From assembly GCF_004919685.1 (NCBI RefSeq), contig NZ_SMYZ01000149.1, positions 1-50,416 on the forward strand: a stretch of DNA of 50,416 nt, read 5' to 3'. A program made the translations under genes and the position numbers. Below the pieces are notes generated by a model that saw nothing but the letters and a program-made list of their open reading frames with translations, did not search any database and had not been told where the DNA came from. The DNA is from Mesorhizobium norvegicum (GTDB lineage Bacteria > Pseudomonadota > Alphaproteobacteria > Rhizobiales > Rhizobiaceae). Shown here in pieces: positions 25,157 through 32,758 of the stretch (positions are counted from its first letter, which is position 1; every line of letters starts with the position of its first letter).

Positions 25157-26445
25157 GCGGCCACTCCCTCGACCGGTACGCCGCGTGGGACGATGCCCTC
25201 CTCGACCCAGCGGTCGAAGATCTCGAGCGCCTTGCCGACGAAATCGTCGCTGTTGATGTGGGCGTCGATCTCGTGGAACTCGACCCCAGCGGGAATGGTC
25301 TTGCGCATTTCATCGACGAAGGCGGCCAGGGCTTCGGGTTCATAGAGCGGCTCACCCTGCGTGTCCCATTCCTGGATGCCCTGGGAAGGCAGGATGAAAG
25401 CGGAACGCCCTTTGGCCGCGCCGAGCTTGGCGGCGATGGTCCTGGCGACCTGGCGGCGATCATCGGCATCGACGGTGACCGACCCGATCAGCCTGTTGTG
25501 GGCATGAAATGGCCGCGCAGAGAACTTAGCCGGCAAATCTTGCCATGTCGGCAGGTCGACCATGTCGACCGCGCCGGGTGCCGCGATCTGCGGAGTGCCC
25601 CACGCGCCGGCGTTCTCCAGCCGGTCGGCGCCGGAACTGACGACGGAGCCTGCGAGATGATTGGTGATTTCCTGCAGGCTGAAATCGAACACGGCGCAGA
25701 AGTGCCCCTGTCCGGCGATCGATTCGAAGGCGCGGCCGCCCATTCCGGTGGTGTGGAAGACGGCAACGTCATAGCCGCGCTGTTCCAGTGCGGGCTTCAG
25801 CGTCTTCATGTAGCGGAGGCAGCTGCTGCCGAGCGAGGTCATGCCGATGGTCGGCCCGATGGCAGGAGTCGTGGCGCGAGACGCAAGCACGATCCTGGCT
25901 GCGCCGACAACCGCGCCGCAGGCCTGCGACAGAACCAGCTTGCAGATGCTGTTGAGGCCGTACAGTCCGCCCGCCCACAGGATCATCATCAGGTCGGGCG
26001 CGACGCGCTCGGGCGGGATGAGGTGCGAATAGGCAATGGTCGAGACGACGAATTTCGGTACGCCGAGCGGCAGGCAAAGCGCCACGTCGAGCGCCAGATC
26101 GGTCCCCATCGAGCCGCCGATGGCGATGAAGGCGTCGATCTCACCGTTCTGGTGGAGCTTGCGCGCCAGCTGCACGGCGCCGCCGGCCATCAGCGTCATG
26201 GCGGTGTTCTCGTCACCGCTCGAGACGATTTCTTCGATCGTCACATCCACGGCGCGGGCAACGGCATGCTTGTCGTGATCCGGGCTGTAGGGCGGGTCGC
26301 CCAGCACGCTGACATCCATCATCACGGCGCTGCCACCCGATGCCTCGATGCACTCTCTCATGAACTTGAGCTCGTCAGCCTTGGTGTCGCCGGTGCCGAT
26401 GACCAGGATCCGGGGCGCCATCGCGGCGATTGCATCTGCAGACAT
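25153..26445 (-). CDS. Tm-1-like ATP-binding domain protein (UPF0261 family)
   Basis: The protein has 430 residues and matches the UPF0261 family, named for the N-terminal domain of tomato Tm-1. Visible blocks are ILVIGTGDTKADELKFM, VMMDVSVLGDPPYSPD, AFIAIGGSMGTDLALDV, GPTIGMTSLGSSCLRYM and VFHTTGMGGRAFE. The family binds ATP but its enzymatic function in bacteria is not established. The gene begins with ATG at 26445, overlapping the IclR stop codon by one base, with gaggaggcagg upstream. It overlaps the HAD gene by four bases, so it belongs to the same operon and presumably the same pathway. Confidence 0.85.
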   Translation of the reverse strand: MSADAIAAMAPRILVIGTGDTKADELKFMRECIEASGGSAVMMDVSVLGDPPYSPDHDKHAVARAVDVTIEEIVSSGDENTAMTLMAGGAVQLARKLHQNGEIDAFIAIGGSMGTDLALDVALCLPLGVPKFVVSTIAYSHLIPPERVAPDLMMILWAGGLYGLNSICKLVLSQACGAVVGAARIVLASRATTPAIGPTIGMTSLGSSCLRYMKTLKPALEQRGYDVAVFHTTGMGGRAFESIAGQGHFCAVFDFSLQEITNHLAGSVVSSGADRLENAGAWGTPQIAAPGAVDMVDLPTWQDLPAKFSARPFHAHNRLIGSVTVDADDRRQVARTIAAKLGAAKGRSAFILPSQGIQEWDTQGEPLYEPEALAAFVDEMRKTIPAGVEFHEIDAHINSDDFVGKALEIFDRWVEEGIVPRGVPVEGVAA

Positions 26446-27215
26446 CACGCCTGCCTCCTCAGGGTTTGCAAATTGTCGCCGTTGAGGCGCATCGAAATCT
26501 CCCGTGCCGCCGCCATCACCGCAAGCCCCCGTTCCGTGATCGCCGCGGCCGTTGTCCTGGCCTTCGGCGCGGCTACCGCGATGGTGCCGAGCGCACAGCC
26601 GTCCGCCGCGCGGATTGCCGCCGCGACGCTGATGACACCCTCCTCGAAACCCTGGTCGCAGATCGAATAGCCGCGATCGCGCGTCTCGCCGATGGATCTG
26701 GAAATGGCAGCCGGCTCGATCAGCGTGTGCGCCGTGAAGGCGTTGAGCGCACCCGCCAGGCATGCCCTGACGGTCTCGTCGCGGGCGAAGGCCAGATAGG
26801 CGATGCCGGAGGCGGTCGAATGCAGGGGCAGAAGCTGGCCGATATCGACATTGACCCGGTTTGCCCGCGCCGGATGCTCGACATGGACGGTGACCAGCGT
26901 GTCGACGCCGAATTCCGACAGGTGCACGGTCTCGGCCGTCGATGCCGCCAGGTCCCGCACCAGGGGAACAGCCGTCTGCAAGAAGGGAAAGCGGGCCTCG
27001 CGAATACGCGCCAGCCGCGACAGGCCGGCGCCGAGGCGATAGTGCCGCGTGCCCGCATCCTGCTCGACGAAACCATGGCCGGTCAACGCCATCAGCAGCC
27101 GCCGCGTCGTCGCCTTGTCGAAGCCCGAACGGCGCGCCAGATCGGACAGTCCGAGCTCGGGCTCGTCGATGGTGAACAGCTCCAGAAGTGAGATCGCTTT
27201 TCCGACCGTACCCAA
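26445..27215 (-). CDS. IclR-family transcriptional regulator
   Basis: From TTG at 27215 the protein has 256 residues. An N-terminal winged helix-turn-helix (AISLLELFTIDEPELGLSDLARRSGFDKATTRRLLMALTGHGFVEQD) is followed by the IclR effector domain (LHSTASGIAYLAFA, GYSICDQGFEEGVISVAAAIR). The TTG is chosen because gggagg lies five bases upstream; an alternative TTG at 27242 lacks such a site. It is the first gene of the six-gene minus-strand operon and diverges from the permease-P450-ALDH operon. It probably controls both arms, with a palindrome at 27304-27320 as a candidate binding site. Confidence 0.85.
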   Translation of the reverse strand: MGTVGKAISLLELFTIDEPELGLSDLARRSGFDKATTRRLLMALTGHGFVEQDAGTRHYRLGAGLSRLARIREARFPFLQTAVPLVRDLAASTAETVHLSEFGVDTLVTVHVEHPARANRVNVDIGQLLPLHSTASGIAYLAFARDETVRACLAGALNAFTAHTLIEPAAISRSIGETRDRGYSICDQGFEEGVISVAAAIRAADGCALGTIAVAAPKARTTAAAITERGLAVMAAAREISMRLNGDNLQTLRRQA

Positions 27216-27292
27216 ATTTGCCTCCCAGCTCGGGCCAATCAATTAACGTGTGAATTAACTTGACAGGCATCGGCTTTGTTTGCAAGTCTATA

Positions 27293-27320
27293 TTCAAAAT
27301 AATGGTTCAAATAATGAACC
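27293..27320. promoter_or_regulatory. Candidate IclR operator in the divergent promoter region
   Basis: GGTTCA (27304-27309) and TGAACC (27315-27320) form an inverted repeat with a five-base spacer. It overlaps two near-direct copies of TTCAAA(A)TAATG beginning at 27293 and 27306. Just upstream, CTATAT (27288-27293) could be a -10 toward the permease gene, and TTGACA occurs at 27260 but with too long a spacing. AATTAAC is also repeated at 27241 and 27253. The set lies between the IclR gene and the APC permease gene. Confidence 0.5.
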
Positions 27321-27372
27321 AACCACCAGAGTGCATGGGACAGGCCATTCGGCCAGTAAATAGGAGGGACCA

Positions 27373-28818
27373 ATGTCAGCAGTTTCGGAACAGGCGCCGG
27401 CCAACAGGCTGCGCAAGAACAGTCTTGGCGTCGGCGCCATCACCTTCATGGTGATTTCGGCGGCGGCACCCCTTACCGCGGTCGCCGGCGGCACGCCGCT
27501 CGGCATGCTGATGGGCAATGGCGCCGGCTTTGCCGGAACCTATCTCATCGTCACCATCCTGCTGCTTCTGTTCGCGGTCGGCTATGTCACCATGTCGCGC
27601 CATGTCGGCAATGCCGGTGCTTTCTATGCCTATGCCGCGCGCGGGCTCGGCGGCCTGGCCGGCGGCGCCACGGCACTGATCGCCATCCTATCCTACAATG
27701 CCATGCAGATCGGCGTCATGGGCCTGCTCGGTGCCGCAACCGCCGGCCTGTTCGCCGGCTGGGGCATCAATTTGCCGTGGTGGGTGTGGAGCTTCATCGC
27801 CATCGCGCTCGTCGCCGTGCTCGGCTACCGGCAGGTCGATCTGTCGGCCAAGATCCTGACGGTGCTGGTGCTGTGCGAGTATCTGGTGGTGCTGGTCCTC
27901 GACATCGCCATCCTCAAGACCGGCGGCGACAGCGGCCTGTCGGCGGCGCCGTTCAGTTGGAGCCAGATCACGTCGGGCGCACCGGCCATCGCCATCCTGT
28001 TCTGCTTTGCCGCCTTCATCGGTTTCGAGGCGACGGCCATCTATGCCGAGGAAGCCCGCGAGCCCGAGGTCACGGTTCCGCGCGCGACCTATTTCTCCGT
28101 GCTGCTGATCGGCGTCTTCTACATGCTCACGGCATGGCTGATGGCGGTCGGCGCCGGTGTCGACAAGCTGCTACCGACGCTCCAGGGGCTGCAGGATCCG
28201 ACGACCTTCCTGTTCGGCCTGTCCGACCGCTACGCCGGAACGATGCTGTCGCAAGCGATGAGCATCCTGTTCGTGTCGAGCCTGTTTGCCGGCGTGCTGG
28301 CGTTTCATAACGCGGTTGCGCGCTACATCTACGTCTCGGGCCGCGAGAAGCTGTTGCCGCAGACGATCGGCGTGACACATTCCGTACACCAGAGCCCGCA
28401 TGTCGCTTCCGTCATCCAGAGCGTGCTGGCGGCTGTTGTCGTCGGGCTGTTCGCCGTGCTCGGCCTCGATCCGGTGCTGGCGCTGTTTTCGTGGCTGACC
28501 AATGTCGCGACGCTCGGCGTCATCGTGATGATGGCGGTGGCGTCGCTGGCCGTGGTGATGTTCTTTCGCGCCAACCCGGCCCAGGAGAACGCGTTGAAGA
28601 CCACCATCCTGCCCGGCCTGACCTTCATCGCTTTCGTCATCATCATCTATCTGATCGTCATCAATTTCGGCGGCCTGTCAGGCGCCAGCGGCTTCCTCGG
28701 CGTGTTGCTGCCGGGGCTGGTGCTGATTGCGGCTGTCGTCGGCCTGCTGCTGGCCAGCGCGCTGAAGGGCCGCGATCCCACAGCCTTCGAAAACCTCGGC
28801 CAGCCGTTGAAAGATTGA
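27373..28818 (+). CDS. APC-superfamily amino acid/amine permease
   Basis: The protein has 481 residues with about 12 predicted membrane segments. It starts with a short cytoplasmic tail and the APC first helix (LGVGAITFMVISAAAPLTAVAGGTPLG). The later segment ILFCFAAFIGFEATAIYAEEAREPEVTVPRATYF is the conserved APC region around helix 6. The family imports amino acids and amines by proton symport or exchange. The start is supported by aggaggg before the ATG. It is the first gene of a permease-P450-ALDH unit diverging from the IclR gene, so it probably imports the compound degraded by these operons. Confidence 0.88.
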   Translation: MSAVSEQAPANRLRKNSLGVGAITFMVISAAAPLTAVAGGTPLGMLMGNGAGFAGTYLIVTILLLLFAVGYVTMSRHVGNAGAFYAYAARGLGGLAGGATALIAILSYNAMQIGVMGLLGAATAGLFAGWGINLPWWVWSFIAIALVAVLGYRQVDLSAKILTVLVLCEYLVVLVLDIAILKTGGDSGLSAAPFSWSQITSGAPAIAILFCFAAFIGFEATAIYAEEAREPEVTVPRATYFSVLLIGVFYMLTAWLMAVGAGVDKLLPTLQGLQDPTTFLFGLSDRYAGTMLSQAMSILFVSSLFAGVLAFHNAVARYIYVSGREKLLPQTIGVTHSVHQSPHVASVIQSVLAAVVVGLFAVLGLDPVLALFSWLTNVATLGVIVMMAVASLAVVMFFRANPAQENALKTTILPGLTFIAFVIIIYLIVINFGGLSGASGFLGVLLPGLVLIAAVVGLLLASALKGRDPTAFENLGQPLKD

Positions 28819-28841
28819 GAAAAGCAAAGGGGCGGCGTGCC

Positions 28842-30071
28842 ATGCCGTCCCCTTCCACCGCAAAGGGAGTGGCGGGCTTGAGCTTTGCCGAAAACATCAC
28901 CGTCGAGGCGCTGGAGGCCGATCCATACCCTATCTACGCCGAACTCAGGCGCAGCGCGCCGGTGGCTTTCGTGCCGGCGGTCAATCTGTGGTTCGTCACC
29001 CGCTGGAAGGATGTCGAGAGCGTCGCCAAGTCTCCCGACATCTTCTCCGCCGTCGTCGGCTCATCGCCGGTCGAGCGGTCCTTCGGCAAGCCGACCATCC
29101 TGACCACCGATGGCGAGACGCACAAACAGCTACGCCAAGGCGTCGACCCGAAATACCGGCCGCGCACCGTCGCCGCCTATGCGGGCGACCTCGTGCGGTC
29201 GATCGCCGAGCCCTATCTCGACCGGATCGCTAACCAAGGCTCCGCCGAGCTGATGGCCGATTATTTCGAGCCGGTATCGACGCTCAGCCTGGCGCGCTCG
29301 CTCGGCCTTGCCGACATCGACATGCCGACGCTGCGCCGCTGGTTCTACGGCCTCGCCCAGGGCGCCATCAATTTCGAGAACGACCCAAAACGGCAGCAAA
29401 TAGCCGACGCGATCAGTGCCGAGGTCGGTGACGCCATCCTGCCGACGCTGGAAAGGCTTGTCCGCGCACCGGATGACTCGGCGCTGTCGCATATGCTGCA
29501 TGACGGCATGCCGGCAGGCACGACGCGGCCGATCGACTTCCTGATGCCGAGCATCAAGGTCATCCTGCTTGGCGGCATGCAGGAGCCCGGACATGGCGCC
29601 GGCTCGATCCTCGCCGGCCTGCTTTCGCATCCCGAACAATTGCAGCAGGTGCTCGCCGATCCCGAGACCTTCGTGCCCAGGGCTGTCGATGAGGGCTTGC
29701 GCTGGGTGGCGCCGATCGGCACGCAGACGCGGCAGACGACGCGGGCGGTCGAGCTTGGCGGCGTGACGATCCCTGCCGGCGCGCCGGTCGCTGCACTTGT
29801 CTCCTCGGCAAGCCGCGACGAGAGCCGCTTTGCCGATCCCGACTGCTTCGACATCAACCGCGACGAAGGCAACCACGCCGCCTTCGGCTTCGGTCATCAT
29901 TTCTGTTCGGGCCGGTTTTTCGCGCGCGAGCAGATGTGCCTTGCGGTAAGGCTGCTGCTGCTTCGCTTTCCCGACCTCAGCCTGTTGCCGGGCAAGGCGC
30001 CGGTGTTTCGCGGCTGGGAATTTCGGGCGCCAACCACATTGCATGTTTCCCTGGGAGTCCGTCACCAATGA
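28842..30071 (+). CDS. Cytochrome P450 with an atypical I-helix
   Basis: The protein has 409 residues, a soluble bacterial class P450. The haem-binding loop is FGFGHHFCSGRFF (C355) and the K-helix is EGLR (E284, R287). The I-helix reads LLGGMQEPGHG (about 242-252) where most P450s have A/G-G-x-D/E-T-T, so the acid-threonine pair used for oxygen activation is not there. Electron-transfer partners are not encoded alongside; the nearest reductase is at 40032. A TTG at 28878 with a better ribosome-binding site (aaagggag) is an alternative start. The 3' end overlaps the ALDH gene by four bases. It probably hydroxylates or dealkylates the imported compound; the substrate is unknown. Confidence 0.9.
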   Translation: MPSPSTAKGVAGLSFAENITVEALEADPYPIYAELRRSAPVAFVPAVNLWFVTRWKDVESVAKSPDIFSAVVGSSPVERSFGKPTILTTDGETHKQLRQGVDPKYRPRTVAAYAGDLVRSIAEPYLDRIANQGSAELMADYFEPVSTLSLARSLGLADIDMPTLRRWFYGLAQGAINFENDPKRQQIADAISAEVGDAILPTLERLVRAPDDSALSHMLHDGMPAGTTRPIDFLMPSIKVILLGGMQEPGHGAGSILAGLLSHPEQLQQVLADPETFVPRAVDEGLRWVAPIGTQTRQTTRAVELGGVTIPAGAPVAALVSSASRDESRFADPDCFDINRDEGNHAAFGFGHHFCSGRFFAREQMCLAVRLLLLRFPDLSLLPGKAPVFRGWEFRAPTTLHVSLGVRHQ

Positions 30072-31555
30072 TCAGTCAGAATGCCATCGACACGCTGCGC
30101 AAGACGGAGATCGGCGCGCGGGGCCTGTTCATCGATGGCGCACAGACCGATGGCACGGAAGGCGCGAACCTGACGGTGACATCGCCGATCGACGGCCGGC
30201 CTTTCGCCAGCATCACCGACGGCAACGCCGCCGACATCGACCGCGCGGTCAGGTCGGCGCGCAAGACGTTCGAGAAGGGTTCGTGGTCGCGCGCAGCACC
30301 GGCGTTTCGCAAGAAGGTGCTGACGAGGTTCGCCGAGTTGGTCGAAAGGCATGCCGACGAGCTGGCCGTGCTCGGCGTGCGCGACAACGGCACCGAAATC
30401 GGCATGGCCTACAAGGCCGAACCGCTCTCGGCGGCCGGCACCATCCGCTACTATGCCGAGGCGATCGACAAGGTCTATGGCGAGATCGCGCCGACGGCCG
30501 ACAATGTGCTCGGGCTGATCCACAAGGAGCCGCTCGGCGTGATCGGCGTCATCGTGCCGTGGAATTTTCCGCTGATGATCGGCGCCTGGAAGATCGCGCC
30601 GGCGCTTGCCGCCGGCAATTGCGTGGTGGTCAAGCCGCCGGAAATCGCTTCGCTCACGCTGCTGCGGCTGGCTGAACTCGCCAGCGAGGCCGGGCTTCCC
30701 GCCGGCGTGCTCAATGTCGTCACCGGCCGTGGTTCGGTCACCGGCGAGGCGCTCGGCCTGCATATGGATGTCGACGCCATCGCCTTCACCGGCTCGGGGC
30801 CGGTTGGCCGGCGGCTGCTCGAATATTCCGCTCGCTCCAATCTCAAGCGCATCTTTCTCGAACTCGGCGGCAAATCGCCCAACATCGTCTTTGCCGACGC
30901 CCCCGACCTGAAACAGGCCGCAATCGTCTCGGCCAACGGCATCTTCCGCAATTCCGGCCAGGTCTGCGTCGCCGGCTCGCGCCTGCTCGTCCAGGCGGCG
31001 GTCTATGACCGCTTCATGGATGACCTGCTCGCGGCGACCACGCGGCTGAAGGTCGGCGATCCGCTCGATCTCACCAGCGATGTCGGCGCGGTGTCGAGCG
31101 CCGAACAGTTGAACAAGAATCTCGGTTTCGTGGCCAGGGCCACCGAAGAAGGTGCCCGTCTGGTCACCGGCGGCGAGCGGATTCTGACCGAGACCGGCGG
31201 CAGCTACATGGCGCCGACGATCTTCGAGAATGTCACTCAGGACATGCAGCTTGCGCGCGAGGAGGTGTTCGGCCCGGTGCTCGGCGTGATGCGCTTCGAG
31301 ACCGAGGAGGAGGCGATGCGGCTTGCCAATTCGACCGTCTACGGGCTCGCCTCGGCGGTGTGGACCGCCAACCTCTCCACAGCGCACCGCATGGTGCGCG
31401 CCATCAATGCCGGCGTCGTCCACGTCAACACCTATGGCGGCGCCGACATCACCGTGCCGCTCGGCGGCGTCAAGCAGTCCGGCTTCGGCCGCGACAAGTC
31501 GCTGCACGCTTTGGAGAAGTATCTGGAACTCAAGACGGCCTGGATCGCGCTTTGA
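30068..31555 (+). CDS. NAD(P)-dependent aldehyde dehydrogenase (PuuC/BetB-like)
   Basis: The enzyme has 495 residues. The nucleophile is C300 in NSGQVCVAGSRL and the general base is E265 in FLELGGKSPNIVF. VIVPWNFPLMIGAWKIAPAL is the cofactor-binding entry and GGVKQSGFGRDKS the C-terminal signature. The overall pattern is closest to the PuuC/gamma-aminobutyraldehyde and betaine-aldehyde group. Its ATG overlaps the P450 stop by four bases, so it likely oxidises an aldehyde made in the same pathway, either by the P450 or by the divergently encoded phospho-lyase-like enzyme. Confidence 0.88.
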   Translation: MISQNAIDTLRKTEIGARGLFIDGAQTDGTEGANLTVTSPIDGRPFASITDGNAADIDRAVRSARKTFEKGSWSRAAPAFRKKVLTRFAELVERHADELAVLGVRDNGTEIGMAYKAEPLSAAGTIRYYAEAIDKVYGEIAPTADNVLGLIHKEPLGVIGVIVPWNFPLMIGAWKIAPALAAGNCVVVKPPEIASLTLLRLAELASEAGLPAGVLNVVTGRGSVTGEALGLHMDVDAIAFTGSGPVGRRLLEYSARSNLKRIFLELGGKSPNIVFADAPDLKQAAIVSANGIFRNSGQVCVAGSRLLVQAAVYDRFMDDLLAATTRLKVGDPLDLTSDVGAVSSAEQLNKNLGFVARATEEGARLVTGGERILTETGGSYMAPTIFENVTQDMQLAREEVFGPVLGVMRFETEEEAMRLANSTVYGLASAVWTANLSTAHRMVRAINAGVVHVNTYGGADITVPLGGVKQSGFGRDKSLHALEKYLELKTAWIAL

Positions 31556-31579
31556 GAACCCGCCGGGAGAACCCGCCGG
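31554..31579 (+). repeat. Perfect 13 bp tandem duplication at the ALDH stop codon
   Basis: The block gagaacccgccgg occurs twice head to tail (31554-31566 and 31567-31579). The first copy overlaps the last two bases of the ALDH stop codon (tga, 31553-31555). It looks like a recent slippage duplication outside coding sequence. Confidence 0.8.
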
Positions 31580-31728
31580 CTGCCTTGAGAATCTGACTGC
31601 CCTCCCGAGACCACCGGATCGCAGCGCAGCCCGCCGCGGTCGATCCGATGGCGTCTTGTGCTCCTGTGCTCGAAATTTTTGAGAGAATATTCCCGGCTTG
31701 GACGAGAACGGCGAAACGCGTTCTTTGA

Positions 31729-31781
31729 TATAATCGATAGAATTTCTGAGGATGTGACCAAGGCTAGGCAATCCGCCTGGC
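31729..31781 (+). promoter_or_regulatory. Candidate promoter -10 box and leader hairpin upstream of metQ
   Basis: The 257-base gap before metQ contains a consensus TATAAT at 31729-31734, although no good -35 sits 16-18 bases upstream. Downstream, gctaggc (31763-31769) pairs with gcctggc (31775-31781) around an aatcc loop. This hairpin would be in the metQ leader. I do not see the pattern of a known SAM riboswitch. Confidence 0.35.
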
Positions 31782-31812
31782 TGCCATGACTTCACAACCG
31801 CAGAGATCAATC

Positions 31813-32667
31813 ATGTCCGACTTCAAGAACACTTTGCCATCTTCCCTTTGGTCAACCGTCAACCGGCGCAGCGGCTTGGCTCTGCTGTTCGCATCGGCCG
31901 TCGCGATCGGCAGCCTGATGGCGCCCAGCGCGTCGTTCGCCGAAGACAAGAAGGCGATCAAGGTCGGTATCATCAGCGGCGAGGACGAGGACGTCTGGCG
32001 CGTCGTCGTCGCCCAGGCGGCCGAAAAGGGCCTCGCCATCGAGACCGTGGTGTTCAACGACTACACCCAGCCCAACGAGGCGCTGGAGCGTGGCGAGATC
32101 GACGCCAACGCCTTCCAGCATCAGCCCTATCTCGACAACCAGATCAAGACGCAGGGCTACCACATCGTGCGCGTCGGCTATACCGGCGTCTGGCCGATCG
32201 GCCTCTATTCGAAGAAGTACACGAAAGTCGCCGACCTGCCCGAGGGTGCGGTGATCGGCGTGCCGAACGATCCTTCCAACGAAGGCCGGGCGCTGCGCGT
32301 GCTGCAGAATGAGGGCGTGATCAAGCTGAAGGACGGCACCGGCATTCTGGCCACCACCGCCGACATCGCCGAGAATGCCAAGAAGGTGGTGATCAAGGAG
32401 CTCGACGCCGGCATTGTCGGCCGCTCGGTCGAGGATCTCGACGCGGCCGTGGTCAACACCGACTGGGCGCTGAAGAGCGGCCTGACGCCGGAAAACCGCA
32501 TCGCGCAGGAACCGATCGCCGACAATCCCTACCGCAACTTCATCGCGGTGAAGGTCGGCAATGAGAACGAAGCCTGGGTGAAGACGCTGGTGGCGTCCTA
32601 TCAGAACGAGGCGGTGAAGGCCGAGTTCGACAAGGTCTACAAGGGCACCGGCCTTAGCGCTTATTGA
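31813..32667 (+). CDS. metQ: MetQ/NlpA-family substrate-binding protein
   Basis: From ATG 31813 the protein has 284 residues. A long N-terminal signal region (LALLFASAVAIGSLMAPSASFAED) indicates export; no lipobox cysteine is seen, so it is probably a soluble periplasmic protein. The family segments VFNDYTQPNEALERGEIDANAFQHQPYLDNQ and VGVWPIGLYSKK-type text (GYTGVWPIGLYSKKYTKV) and GVPNDPSNEGRALRVLQNEGVIKL are diagnostic of NlpA/MetQ. It delivers methionine or a related compound to MetNI. An ATG at 31786 in frame is a possible alternative start. Confidence 0.9.
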   Translation: MSDFKNTLPSSLWSTVNRRSGLALLFASAVAIGSLMAPSASFAEDKKAIKVGIISGEDEDVWRVVVAQAAEKGLAIETVVFNDYTQPNEALERGEIDANAFQHQPYLDNQIKTQGYHIVRVGYTGVWPIGLYSKKYTKVADLPEGAVIGVPNDPSNEGRALRVLQNEGVIKLKDGTGILATTADIAENAKKVVIKELDAGIVGRSVEDLDAAVVNTDWALKSGLTPENRIAQEPIADNPYRNFIAVKVGNENEAWVKTLVASYQNEAVKAEFDKVYKGTGLSAY

Positions 32668-32758
32668 GAACATCCGGAAGCCCGGTTCGAGAGCAACAGC
32701 GGTCCGCGCTCAGGCGCGGGCCGCGATTGCGTTTTCGGATGCGAGAACAGGAACATTC

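Noticed and set aside
30062..31810. Open frame of 582 codons on the minus strand
   Set aside because: It is antisense to the aldehyde dehydrogenase gene; its translation is a shadow of that gene.
31556..31812. SAM riboswitch upstream of metQ
   Set aside because: Only a simple hairpin is visible; the conserved sequence blocks of SAM-I or SAM-II are not seen.
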